Source: Nocardia farcinica (lineage in GTDB: Bacteria > Actinomycetota > Actinomycetes > Mycobacteriales > Mycobacteriaceae). From it: a DNA stretch of 64,000 bases. The stretch is from positions 930,001 to 994,000 of the forward strand of contig NZ_LN868939.1 of assembly GCF_001182745.1 (NCBI RefSeq), written 5' to 3'. A program made the position numbers and the translations under genes. Positions within the stretch are counted from its first letter, which is position 1. Each line of letters begins with the position of its first letter. Shown one piece after another: positions 26,788-34,381 of this stretch. Under the pieces are notes generated by a model. That model had not been told where the DNA came from. It was given only the letters and a program-made list of their open reading frames with translations, and made no database searches.

Positions 26788-26821
26788 GACGGAAATAACC
26801 TGTCCCGGAGGGGTATTCACT

Positions 26822-27205
26822 GTGAAGATTCGTACGTTCGGCATCGCCCTCGTCGCCGCCGCCGGCCTGGTGCTCGCCGGCGCCGGTGCCGCGACCGCCG
26901 AAGAGACTCCGGCCACCGGCACCGGTTCGGCCGAGGCGCTGCCCGCGCTGCTGGAGCTGCTGTCCTCCGGTTCGTCCGAGGCGCCTGCCGGTGAGGTCGC
27001 TGATGAGGCGCCGGTCGGCACGGGCTCGGCGGAGGCGCTGCCCGCCCTGCTGGAGCTGCTGTCCTCCGGTTCGTCCGAGGCGCCTGCCGGTGAGGTCGCC
27101 GACGAGACGCCCGTCGACACCGGTTCGGCCCAGCTGCTGCCCGCGCTGCTGGAACTGCTGTCCTCCGGTTCGTCCGCAGCTCCCGGCGAGACCCCCGCTC
27201 CCTGA
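26822..27205 (+). CDS. Small secreted protein with three 33-residue tandem repeats
   Basis: A 127-residue protein with a signal peptide (MKIRTFGIALVAAAGLVLAG, cleavage near ATA-E, residue 26). The rest is three copies of a 33-residue unit whose core is TGSAEALPALLELLSSGSS, joined by EAPAGEVADEAPV-like acidic linkers. The third copy starts TGSAQLLPALLELLSS and ends the protein. Each unit has one short hydrophobic Leu-rich helix or strand between Gly/Ser turns, as in surface-active or self-associating proteins. The next gene encodes a related protein. No family recognised. The GTG at 26822 has GGAGGGG 8 nt upstream. Confidence 0.85.
   Translation: MKIRTFGIALVAAAGLVLAGAGAATAEETPATGTGSAEALPALLELLSSGSSEAPAGEVADEAPVGTGSAEALPALLELLSSGSSEAPAGEVADETPVDTGSAQLLPALLELLSSGSSAAPGETPAP
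26916..27180 (+). repeat. 99-bp in-frame tandem repeat (about 2.7 copies)
   Basis: DNA period of 99 bp inside the secreted-protein gene. Copies one and two are almost identical over long runs, such as CTGCTGTCCTCCGGTTCG followed by TCCGAGGCGCCTGCCGGTGA, which points to recent duplication. Confidence 0.8.
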
Positions 27206-27396
27206 CCGCCGCCGGACAATTCCGAACGGAAAACCACGCCGGTGCGCGCGTAAATCACTGAACCGGCAGGACTTTCCGACCGACACGCAGCATTCGCACC
27301 CTGTTCACCGACCGGACGACCCACGCAAATCTCGGGCGTCGAGCATATGCCGGTCGGTGGCACGGTGCCGCCGATGATTGTCGAAAGAGAAGAATC

Positions 27397-27675
27397 ATGG
27401 GCAAGTTGCGCGCGCTCGGAATCGCTGTCGCCGCCACCGCTTTCGTGCTCGCCGGCACCGGCATGGCCGCCGCCGACGAGGTCGGCACCGGCTCCGCCAC
27501 CGGCTCGGCGAACTTCGTCGACGGCCTGGCCACCCTCATCACCACCGGCTCCGGCGGCGTCAAGCCACTCCCCACCGCCGGCTACACCAACCCCTACCTC
27601 GACGGCTGGAGCGCCGGCTCGTCGAACCTGCTGACCGCGCTCGGCAATCTGATCGGCACCGGCTCGGCCGCCTGA
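27397..27675 (+). CDS. Small secreted protein, paralogue of the repeat protein
   Basis: A 92-residue protein with a signal peptide (MGKLRALGIAVAATAFVLAG, cleavage near AAA-D). The mature part has two diverged copies of the same design as the preceding protein: VGTGSATGSANFVDGLATLI with TTGSGG, and SNLLTALGNLIGTGSAA at the C-terminus. The shared pattern is a Gly/Ser-rich TGS, a run of spaced Leu/Ile, then TGS again. It ends in a strong terminator. Function unknown; its size, secretion and amphipathic repeats suggest a cell-surface or surfactant role, which is inference. Confidence 0.8.
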   Translation: MGKLRALGIAVAATAFVLAGTGMAAADEVGTGSATGSANFVDGLATLITTGSGGVKPLPTAGYTNPYLDGWSAGSSNLLTALGNLIGTGSAA

Positions 27676-27694
27676 GCGGGCCCTTCCAGGCTTC

Positions 27695-27719
27695 GGACGG
27701 CCCGCACTGCGGGCCGTCC
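27695..27719 (+). terminator. Terminator after the small secreted protein
   Basis: Perfect 11-bp stem GGACGGCCCGC / GCGGGCCGTCC with a three-base loop. Confidence 0.8.
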
Positions 27720-27765
27720 CCCCGACCTCTCGACCCGCACCGGCGTCGCTCCGTATCCTCCCTAC

Positions 27766-28056
27766 ATGGATCCATTGAGCCTTGTGGTCGGTGGCGGTCT
27801 GGTCGGCATCGGCTGGCTCCTCGGCCGGTTCGTCCCCCGCCGCCGCACCCGGTCCAACCCGCAGCTGACAGCCCGCTGCGGCTGCGGCCACGACCTGGCC
27901 CTGCACGACCGCACCGACGGCACCTGCCACGCCGAAACCTCGCACCGCGGCACCCACGGCCTGCGCGAATGGGTCCGCTGCAACTGCCGCCGCTACACCG
28001 GCCCCACCCCGCTCGAAGACGTCTTCGCCCCGCCCATCCTCCCCCCGGAGAAGTAA
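27766..28056 (+). CDS. Small membrane-anchored Cys/His protein
   Basis: A 96-residue protein with an N-terminal hydrophobic helix (LSLVVGGGLVGIGWLLGRF) followed by RRRTR, then a compact domain with CGCGHDLALHD, GTCHAE and WVRCNCRRY. Five Cys and several His in these spacings suggest a zinc-binding fold; similar small CxCGH proteins are common in actinobacteria and have no known function. A TATCCT box lies 6 nt before the ATG, so the mRNA is probably leaderless. Confidence 0.75.
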   Translation: MDPLSLVVGGGLVGIGWLLGRFVPRRRTRSNPQLTARCGCGHDLALHDRTDGTCHAETSHRGTHGLREWVRCNCRRYTGPTPLEDVFAPPILPPEK

Positions 28057-28497
28057 CCCGCGCGGAGAAGCCGAGAAGGCCGTTTCTGCGCACTCCGGAG
28101 GAGTTCGACGTCCTGCGAATGGCGCTGTACGCCTGCCGGGTGCCGGCGCGTGACTGCCGGAAGGTCGACAATCGGGATACCGTCGTTGCCGGGGTCGTCG
28201 GCGAAGGACCGTTGGATTCCCTCGGTCGGAGGAGAACATTCCGGCGTGGTTTCGTCCGCGGTGGAGGAGGCGCGTTTGGAGGGGCTACGGGCCGAGGAGT
28301 TGTGGGCGCGCGAGAACTGACGCGCGGATACGTTCGGTTTTCTCCTGCGAGCTGGAAAGGCTGGGTATACGGCCATCACCCGTTCTGGGGGAATAACATG
28401 GACGCGGTGAGGCCGCTCCCTTATCCGTGACATGGGATACGTTTTCCGGGGTGGGGAAATCTCCGCTACGGGGCGGATATCTATTCGAAACGTCCCC
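28057..28497. other. Stretch with possible gene remnants
   Basis: 440 bp. A GTG-started plus frame at 28150-28320 (56 codons) ends in a coding-like sequence, SAVEEARLEGLRAEELWARE. Just upstream another frame reads FLRTPEEFDVLRMALYACRV. Together they look like a decayed or frame-shifted small gene, but neither part is recognisable. The last 180 bp are AT-richer and hold nothing I can name. Confidence 0.3.
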
Positions 28498-29583
28498 TCA
28501 CAACGGTGTTCGCATGAGCAGCACGTTGTATTGGCTGTGCACGGTCAGCAGGAAGTACAGATCGTCCCCGGTCTGGTAGGGGAAGATCATGGGCGCGTAA
28601 GCGGACGGCAGGTCCCGCGCATCCACCAACACCCGTGGCGGGCTCCACGGTCCTTCCGGTGCCGAGGCTGTCCGCATCACAACCGAATTCGCCGGGTCGG
28701 TGGTGAGCATGACGAACTGTCCGAGGTGGTCGTTCCACTGCACCGACAGTTCACCGACGTTGCCCACGATCGGCGCGGATGCCTTGGGGTCGTTGAGCTT
28801 CCACTCCCGCCCGTCCCAGTATTCGTAGGCGTCGATGTTGGCGATGTCGGCTTCGCGCACGCGGGAGATGAAGCCGGGATTGTCCCGTCCGGCGGGGGTG
28901 CCGAAGCGGTAGACGAACCCGTCGTTCTTCAGAAAAGCGTTCTGTTGGAACCGTTCGTGGCCGTCGATGTTGGCGCGGCGGGTGTGGGTGAGTTGGGCCC
29001 AGGTCTGGCCGCCGTCGCCGGAGGCGGCGAGGGTGGCGAAGTTGGTGTGCCACTTGCCGTGGTCGCCCCATTCGCGCACCGACATCATGCTCATGTACTG
29101 CACACCGCCGACGGAGACGCCCGCGGTGGGGATGAGGCTGATCTCGATGCCGGGGATCTTCGGGCTGGGCAGCGGGTTGGGGACGACGCTGTCGAAGTAG
29201 ATGCCGTCGGAGGGGTCCTTGGTGCTGCTGCGGAACAGCACGTTGGAGGTCCAGGCCCACATGCTGCCCGCGAGCAGGTTGGGGAACCCGAGGCCCGCGC
29301 TGTCGCCGAAGGCGGTGATCATGCGGCCGGCGCCGTCGTCCCACATGATGCCGAGGTCGGTGCCGAGGACGTTGACGTTCTGGGTGCGGTTGGGGCTGTC
29401 CATGCCCGTCATCTGGAAGACGGCCTCGGTGGGGCCGGGCAGGTCGGGCAGGCCGCGCCAGCCGTTGAGCACCGGGATGGGGTTGACGTTGTTCGGGTCG
29501 GCGACGGCGGGGGCCGCCAGCGCGACGCTGCAGGCGGCGGCGAGCACGCCGAATCTGGCGAGTGCGGACAGCGATCGTTTCAT
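28498..29583 (-). CDS. Secreted DUF4185 protein (possible GH183 endo-D-arabinanase)
   Basis: A 361-residue exported protein: signal peptide MKRSLSALARFGVLAAACSV (cleavage near AVA-D), then a DUF4185 beta-propeller-like domain. Conserved-looking acidic blocks are NVLGTDLGIMWDDG, AFGDSAG, DGIYFDSVV and AYEYWDGREW. From memory, DUF4185 proteins have been shown to cleave D-arabinan (family GH183), the polymer that AftD branches. Activity here is therefore plausible but rests on the family. A paralogue about 57% alike by eye lies at 37572. Start ATG at 29583 with AAGGGA upstream. Confidence 0.85.
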   Translation of the reverse strand: MKRSLSALARFGVLAAACSVALAAPAVADPNNVNPIPVLNGWRGLPDLPGPTEAVFQMTGMDSPNRTQNVNVLGTDLGIMWDDGAGRMITAFGDSAGLGFPNLLAGSMWAWTSNVLFRSSTKDPSDGIYFDSVVPNPLPSPKIPGIEISLIPTAGVSVGGVQYMSMMSVREWGDHGKWHTNFATLAASGDGGQTWAQLTHTRRANIDGHERFQQNAFLKNDGFVYRFGTPAGRDNPGFISRVREADIANIDAYEYWDGREWKLNDPKASAPIVGNVGELSVQWNDHLGQFVMLTTDPANSVVMRTASAPEGPWSPPRVLVDARDLPSAYAPMIFPYQTGDDLYFLLTVHSQYNVLLMRTPL

Positions 29584-29679
29584 CCGGGGATCCCTTCTGG
29601 GTGGCGCGCGGTCTGCCCGCCATATTCTGCCTGGTTCCGCGCGGAAGGGAAGCGGGCGGGCCGGTGTCGGTGAAACGAC

Positions 29680-29710
29680 GAGAGCGGCCCGGAAGATCCG
29701 GGCCGCTCTC
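29680..29710 (-). terminator. Terminator of fadE5
   Basis: Perfect 14-bp stem GAGAGCGGCCCGGA / TCCGGGCCGCTCTC with an AGA loop, just past the fadE5 stop. Confidence 0.85.
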
Positions 29711-29732
29711 AGCGGATGTCGGGCGGAGCCGC

Positions 29733-31559
29733 TCAGAACGCGGCTTCGTCGAGCTCCATGATGTCGTTGTCCAGGTTGGCCAGGATCGCGCGGGTGGCGG
29801 TCAGCTCGGGCAGGACGTTGCGGGCGAAGAACTGCGCGGTGGCGATCTTGCCGTGGTAGAAGGGCTCGTCGGAGCCGTTGTCCAGGGCGGCGATCGCGAC
29901 CTCGGCGTGGCGCAGCAGCTGCCAGCCGATGAGCAGGTCGCCGACGGCGAGCAGGAAGCGCACCGAACCCAGGCCGACCTTGTAGAGCTCCTTCGGGTCC
30001 TGCTGGGCGCCCATCAGGTGGCCGGTGAGGGTGGCGGCCATGGCCTGCACGTCCTCGAGGGCGGTGGCGAGCAGCTTGCGCTCGGCCTTGAGGCGGCCGT
30101 TGCCGGACTCGGCGTCGATGAACTTCTGCACCTGCCCGGCCACGTGGGCCAGGGCGACGCCGCGGTCGCGGGCGATCTTGCGGAAGAAGAAGTCCTGCGC
30201 CTGGATCGCGGTGGTGCCCTCGTAGAGGCTGTCGATCTTGGCGTCGCGGATGTACTGCTCGATCGGGTAGTCCTGCAGGAAGCCGGAGCCACCGAAGGTC
30301 TGCAGCGATTCGGTCAGGTACTGGTAGGCGCGCTCGGAGCCGACGCCCTTGACGATCGGCAGCAGCAGATCGTTCACGCGCGCCGCCAGGTCGGCGTCGG
30401 CGCCGGAGACCTGCGCGGCCACATCGACGTCCTGGTGGGCGGCGGTGTAGAGGTACACCGCGCGCAGGCCCTCGGCGTAGGCCTTCTGCATGGCCAGGCT
30501 GCGCCGCACGTCGGGGTGGTGGGTGATGGTGACGCGCGGGGCCGCCTTGTCGGTCATCTGGGTCAGGTCGGCGCCCTGCACGCGGTTCTTGGCGTAGTCC
30601 AGCGCGTTCAGGTAGCCGGTCGACAGGGTCGCGATGGCCTTGGTGCCGACCATCATGCGGGCGTGCTCGATGACCTCGAACATCTGCGCGATGCCGTTGT
30701 GCACCTCGCCCACCAGCCAGCCCTTGGCGGGGACGCCGTGGCCGCCGAAGGTGACCTCACAGGTGGCCGAGACCTTCAGGCCCATCTTGTGCTCGACGTT
30801 GGTGACGAACACGCCGTTGCGCTCGCCCAGCTCACCGGTCTCCGGATCGAAGTGGAACTTCGGCACGAAGAACAGCGACAGGCCCTTCGTGCCCGGCCCG
30901 GCGCCCTCGGGGCGCGCCAGCACCAGGTGCATGATGTTCGGGAACAGGTCGTCGGAGTCGGCGGAGGTGATGAACCGCTTGACGCCCTCGATGTGCCAGG
31001 AGCCGTCCTCCTGCTTGATGGCCTTGGTGCGGCCCGCGCCCACGTCGGAGCCGGCATCGGGCTCGGTGAGCACCATGGTGGCGCCCCAGCCCTGCTCGAC
31101 GGCGATCTTGGCCCACTTCTTCTGCTCTTCGGTGGCGTTGTTGTAGAAGATGTTGGCGAAGCCGGCGCCCGCGGCGTACATGAAGGCGGCGGGCTGCGCG
31201 CCCAGGATCAGCTCGGCGATGGCCCAGTAGGCGGTGCGGGGGAACTTGATGCCGCCGAGCTCCTCATCGACGGAGAACTTGTCCCAGCCGCCCTCTTCGA
31301 GGGTCTTGTAGCTCTTCTTGAACGACTCGGGCAGGGTCACCGAGTGAGTTTCGGGGTCGAAGACCGGGGGGTTGCGGTCGGCGTCGGCGAAGGACTCACC
31401 GAGCGGGCCCTCGGCCAGGCGACGCACTTCGTTGAGCATCTCCTTGACGGTGTCGGTGTCCAGGTCGCCGTAGGCGCCGCTGTCCAGGATGCTGCCCAGA
31501 CCCAGGACCTCGAAGAGGTTGAACTCCAGGTCGCGGACGTTGCTCTTGTAGTGACCCAT
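29733..31559 (-). CDS. fadE5: FadE5-type broad-specificity acyl-CoA dehydrogenase
   Basis: A 608-residue long-form acyl-CoA dehydrogenase (M. tuberculosis FadE5 is 611). The FAD-binding middle domain includes [13 protein letters not shown] and [12 protein letters not shown]. The C-terminal domain has [20 protein letters not shown], whose Glu is the expected catalytic base, and a further helical extension is typical of this subfamily. It introduces the trans-2 double bond in acyl-CoA. In M. tuberculosis it is adjacent to fadA2; here 9.7 kb separates them, yet two copies of the shared operator remain upstream. Start: ATG at 31559, GGAGAG upstream. Confidence 0.94.
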   Translation of the reverse strand: MGHYKSNVRDLEFNLFEVLGLGSILDSGAYGDLDTDTVKEMLNEVRRLAEGPLGESFADADRNPPVFDPETHSVTLPESFKKSYKTLEEGGWDKFSVDEELGGIKFPRTAYWAIAELILGAQPAAFMYAAGAGFANIFYNNATEEQKKWAKIAVEQGWGATMVLTEPDAGSDVGAGRTKAIKQEDGSWHIEGVKRFITSADSDDLFPNIMHLVLARPEGAGPGTKGLSLFFVPKFHFDPETGELGERNGVFVTNVEHKMGLKVSATCEVTFGGHGVPAKGWLVGEVHNGIAQMFEVIEHARMMVGTKAIATLSTGYLNALDYAKNRVQGADLTQMTDKAAPRVTITHHPDVRRSLAMQKAYAEGLRAVYLYTAAHQDVDVAAQVSGADADLAARVNDLLLPIVKGVGSERAYQYLTESLQTFGGSGFLQDYPIEQYIRDAKIDSLYEGTTAIQAQDFFFRKIARDRGVALAHVAGQVQKFIDAESGNGRLKAERKLLATALEDVQAMAATLTGHLMGAQQDPKELYKVGLGSVRFLLAVGDLLIGWQLLRHAEVAIAALDNGSDEPFYHGKIATAQFFARNVLPELTATRAILANLDNDIMELDEAAF

Positions 31560-31648
31560 GTCTTGTACTCACTCTCCGTTGAGTTGGTGCGGTCGGTGTG
31601 GTGCCGTTCCCGCCCGTTGTCGCCACCGGCGAACCGGCTTTCCGCATG

Positions 31649-31688
31649 CTACTCGCGGGTAACTTTAACCGATATTACCGCCGGGTAA
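31649..31688. promoter_or_regulatory. Two TTAC-N6-GTAA-type operators upstream of fadE5
   Basis: CTACTCGCGGGTAA at 31649-31662 (one base off) and TTACCGCCGGGTAA at 31675-31688 (exact), 26 bp apart, 90-130 bp before the fadE5 start codon. Confidence 0.75.
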
Positions 31689-31773
31689 TGCCCGCGCAAA
31701 AGTCCCCGGACGGCAATGTGATGTGAAAAACAGGCCGCTGACCGGGACCCGGATATCACCTGCACGCTGCGGT

Positions 31774-31779
31774 TACGGT
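31774..31779 (+). promoter_or_regulatory. -10 box of a probable leaderless gene
   Basis: TACGGT, 5 nt before the GTG at 31785. Confidence 0.45.
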
Positions 31780-31784
31780 GAGGT

Positions 31785-32387
31785 GTGCGCATCGAGACCA
31801 GTGCGGGTCCGGCCGAGGTCGAGCTGGACGTGCCGCCCGACCCCCGGTTCCTGCTGCTGCTCACGCACGGCTCAGGTGGCGGCGTGGACGCGAAAGACCT
31901 ACTGGCGGTTAGGGATTCGGCGCTGGCGCTGGGTGGTGTCGTGGCCAGGGCGAGGCAGCCCTACCGGGTGGCCGGCCGGCGGGCGCCGGGAGCCGCGGAC
32001 AAGCAGGACGCGGCCTGGCTGGAGATCGTGGCGGCTGTGCGTGCCCGGTATCCGCAGGGACCCCTGGTGCAGGGCGGGCGTAGCAACGGGGCGCGGGTGG
32101 CCTGCCGGACCGCCGTGGCGGCGGGGGCGCGCGGGGTGCTGGCGCTGTCGTTCCCGCTGCATCCGCCGGGCAAACCCGAGAAGACCCGGCGGGACGAGTT
32201 GCTGGCGGCCGCGCCGGTGGCGGTGGTCGTGGTGAACGGGGCCAACGACCCGTTCGGGGTGCCGGATGCCGCCGACGCCGCCGAGGTGCGGGTGATCCCG
32301 GGGCAGCCGCATTCGTTCCGCGGCGGATTCGACGTCATCGTCGCGACGGTGGAGCCGTGGTTGCGGCGGTGGTCCGGTCAGGACTGA
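31785..32387 (+). CDS. KANL3/TEX30-like alpha/beta hydrolase
   Basis: A 200-residue compact alpha/beta hydrolase of the KANL3/Tex30-like group. The oxyanion strand is LLLLTHGSGGG, the nucleophile elbow GGRSNGARV, the acid Asp in NGANDPFG and the His in PGQPHSFRGG, so the triad is complete. Substrate unknown. The gene starts with GTG at 31785 directly after a TACGGT box, so translation is probably leaderless. Its end overlaps the convergent methyltransferase gene by 10 bp. Confidence 0.85.
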   Translation: MRIETSAGPAEVELDVPPDPRFLLLLTHGSGGGVDAKDLLAVRDSALALGGVVARARQPYRVAGRRAPGAADKQDAAWLEIVAAVRARYPQGPLVQGGRSNGARVACRTAVAAGARGVLALSFPLHPPGKPEKTRRDELLAAAPVAVVVVNGANDPFGVPDAADAAEVRVIPGQPHSFRGGFDVIVATVEPWLRRWSGQD

Positions 32388-33031
32388 GCGGGATCGCGAC
32401 TCGCCACCACCAGCGCGTCGATGGCCTCGCCCGCCTCGGTCGGGCGCAGGACGCGGTCGGCGATCCTGATCCTGATGTCCGGTTCGCCGGCCAGGTCGGC
32501 GGCGATGTCGTCGGGGGTGAACAGGATCGCGGGGTCCTGCGGGCCGCCGTGACCGTCGGTGAGGTTGGTGCTGTCGTGGCCGAGCACCAGCAGGGTGCCC
32601 TCGGGCGCCAGCCGCCGGGCCGCCGCCCGCACGACCGCGCGCCGCTGCTGTTCGGGCAGGTGCAGGAACACCATCAGCACCAACTCGAACGGGCCGCTGA
32701 CGCCCGCCGCGTCGAGATCGGTGACGTCCGCGCACTGCCAGGTGATCCGGCTCCGCACCGAGCGCGACAGCCGGGTCGCCACCGTCCGCCCCTTGTCGAT
32801 GCCGACCTGCGAGAAGTCGACCGCGTGCACCTCCCAGCCGTGGGTGGCCAGCCACAGCGCGTTGCGCCCCTCACCGCACGCGAGATCCAGTGCGCGCGGC
32901 AACCGGCCCTCGTCCTCCGCCGTCGTGCGCCGCTGCAGGCCGTAGACGTACTCCACCACCGTGTTGTTCGGCGGCGCACCCCAGACCAGTTCGCTCTGCG
33001 CGTACCGCTCGTCCCAGTCGGCCGCATCCAT
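32378..33031 (-). CDS. Class I SAM-dependent methyltransferase
   Basis: A 217-residue class I methyltransferase, TehB/thiopurine-like in its opening (WDERYAQSELVWGAPPN). The SAM motif I is ALDLACGEGRNALWLA, the acidic motif II end is VHAVDFS, and ADVTDLD gives the adenine-contact Asp; LVLMVFLHLPEQQ is motif IV/post-IV. The substrate cannot be told. The start codon at 33031 is preceded by TACACT with 6 nt between, a leaderless arrangement. Confidence 0.88.
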   Translation of the reverse strand: MDAADWDERYAQSELVWGAPPNNTVVEYVYGLQRRTTAEDEGRLPRALDLACGEGRNALWLATHGWEVHAVDFSQVGIDKGRTVATRLSRSVRSRITWQCADVTDLDAAGVSGPFELVLMVFLHLPEQQRRAVVRAAARRLAPEGTLLVLGHDSTNLTDGHGGPQDPAILFTPDDIAADLAGEPDIRIRIADRVLRPTEAGEAIDALVVASRDPAQS

Positions 33032-33470
33032 GCTGCGAGTGTATTGCCGTCATAGGGTCCGGCATATCGCCGGGAAGGCCGGGACGAGACTCGGGGTGCC
33101 TGTGCTGGAACGTCGTGCGCTGCCGGTCCGAAGCGGTGCTCTTTCCGACGAGTAGTAGTTGGTCCCGCACGGCGAAGGCGAGTTGAACCGCGCCCGCGTC
33201 CGGCGTGAGCGCGTGGAGACCTTGCGCCGAGTGCCCGTGCCCGTGCTCGCTTGCGGGGGCTGGACGGAGACCCGATGCAGCAGGGAGTGGCCACAGACGG
33301 TGCCGGCCATCGCCACGGTCGCCGAGCCGTTCTGCCCGCTGTCGGCTTGCCCCGGCGGGATCAGGTGGCGCTCCACTCGCTCCGCCGCACTCGCGCACCG
33401 CCCACGCCATAGCGACCAGATAGACGGTTGCTACGGCCACGCCTATGCCGATGCCCACCATCCATGTCAT
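32871..33470 (-). CDS. Possible small membrane protein, true 3' end uncertain
   Basis: The ATG at 33470 overlaps the stop of the preceding gene as ATGA. The first 28 codons encode a membrane helix (GIGIGVAVATVYLVAMAWAV). After that the frame stays open for 200 codons with weakening codon bias and runs 160 bp into the methyltransferase gene on the same strand. The start is well supported by coupling. The 3' part is doubtful and may hide a frameshift or decay. It would be the third gene of the small operon that begins at 34190. Confidence 0.3.
   Translation of the reverse strand: MTWMVGIGIGVAVATVYLVAMAWAVRECGGASGAPPDPAGASRQRAERLGDRGDGRHRLWPLPAASGLRPAPASEHGHGHSAQGLHALTPDAGAVQLAFAVRDQLLLVGKSTASDRQRTTFQHRHPESRPGLPGDMPDPMTAIHSQHGCGRLGRAVRAERTGLGCAAEQHGGGVRLRPAAAHDGGGRGPVAARTGSRVR
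33038..33043 (-). promoter_or_regulatory. -10 box of a probable leaderless gene
   Basis: TACACT on the minus strand, 6 nt before the methyltransferase ATG. Confidence 0.5.
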
Positions 33471-33733
33471 CGGCGCGTACGCCTGATCCGGGCGCGAGTT
33501 TCGTCGAGCGACTTCGTGTATCGGGCGTCGCGTTGGAGCTCGTACTGTCGGAGCACCGCCTCCCACAGCCCGCGATCCATCGAACCGAAGCACTCGCCCA
33601 ACGGAATGCCGTCGAGCTCGGTCACTCGACCCGACCGATCAACGATCGCGCGCACTCGCACCGTTCCCTCCTGCACGATCCAGTGCGCCGACTGCTGTCC
33701 GTGGTGCGTCGCGTGCTCGGTGTCCTCAGCCAT
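33467..33733 (-). CDS. Small protein of unknown function in the operon divergent from the XRE regulator
   Basis: An 88-residue, charged, soluble protein (WIVQEGTVRVRAIVDRSGRV, then LDGIPLGECFGSMDRGLWEA). It overlaps the gene before it by 8 bp and the next frame by 4 bp (ATGA), so it belongs to one coupled operon. Third-position GC is clearly lower than in the flanking core genes. No motif recognised. Confidence 0.65.
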   Translation of the reverse strand: MAEDTEHATHHGQQSAHWIVQEGTVRVRAIVDRSGRVTELDGIPLGECFGSMDRGLWEAVLRQYELQRDARYTKSLDETRARIRRTRR

Positions 33734-34190
33734 GCCGCCCCGACCCCATTGCCGCGCACGCACGCACTGATTCGATGACCGTCATGCCGGAAGGTCGGAA
33801 GGGATTGGTCGGCTCATCCACCCAGACCCGGAAGGCGTCGTCGGCGGCTCGCGGGGCGGGCAACGCGATTTCGGCACCTACACAGGCGAGGGTGACGTTG
33901 CAGCGGAAAAGCTCGCAGAACAGCGATACCTCGTCGGGTACGTCGGGGCAGATGAGGAACGTCCACCGCTTCGACCGCGGATGCGAAATAACGCCGCCCG
34001 CAGAGTGATTTCTGCCCGTTAGATGTATCCGGACCTGAGAACCGAGCACAGCGGGCATGGTTATTGCGCCGACCGAACCCGCGCGGAAGACGATTTGCCC
34101 GCTGTCGGGGCGTACAACTGCCGGTAGCGCACAGACGCGACGGTAGAACTGGCATCTGCTGGTCGAGGTGTCACCGAGAACGGATGTCAT
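33726..34190 (-). CDS. Unknown protein of a family found beside XRE-TPR regulators
   Basis: A 154-residue cytoplasmic protein. Notable segments are RPDSGQIVFRAGSVGAITMP, HPRSKRWTFLICPDVP, LFCELFRCNV and EIALPAPRAADD. I recall similar proteins beside XRE-type regulators in actinobacteria, but no function. It is divergent from the XRE-TPR gene with about 190 bp between, and leads an operon of overlapping small genes. The ATG at 34190 has GGAGGAG upstream. Codon use is less biased than in the flanks. Confidence 0.7.
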   Translation of the reverse strand: MTSVLGDTSTSRCQFYRRVCALPAVVRPDSGQIVFRAGSVGAITMPAVLGSQVRIHLTGRNHSAGGVISHPRSKRWTFLICPDVPDEVSLFCELFRCNVTLACVGAEIALPAPRAADDAFRVWVDEPTNPFRPSGMTVIESVRACAAMGSGRHG

Positions 34191-34381
34191 CACGTCTCCT
34201 CCGGGTCGATGGGAGTGCTCCGGCAATCCAGCGGAACGAAGTCCACGCCGACCGCAGGGCCCGTCATCAGGAAATCCCGAAAAGACCGGCGCAGGAAGGG
34301 ATGTGCGGACTACCGTGGTCCCGTTCGCGGTCCATTCCGGTCCATTCCCGGTATCCAGATGCGGCGACAGGGGGCAAGAGT

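Larger units (their letters stand above)
26370..26821. other. Long regulatory upstream region of the repeat-protein gene
   Basis: 450 bp without a convincing gene, lower in GC than its flanks. It holds a perfect CRP-type site (26422-26437), a possible promoter with TAATAC at 26467-26472, then about 340 bp that would be leader RNA, a GATCAC-ATAC-GTGATC palindrome (26772-26787) and the ribosome site GGAGGGG. I looked for ydaO (c-di-AMP) and cobalamin riboswitch consensus blocks and did not find them. Confidence 0.5.

Noticed and set aside
26450..26800. ydaO (c-di-AMP) or cobalamin riboswitch in the long leader
   Set aside because: A stretch like CAGCTAATAATCAGCG and a GGGGAATCCG hinted at these classes, but the other required consensus blocks were not found.
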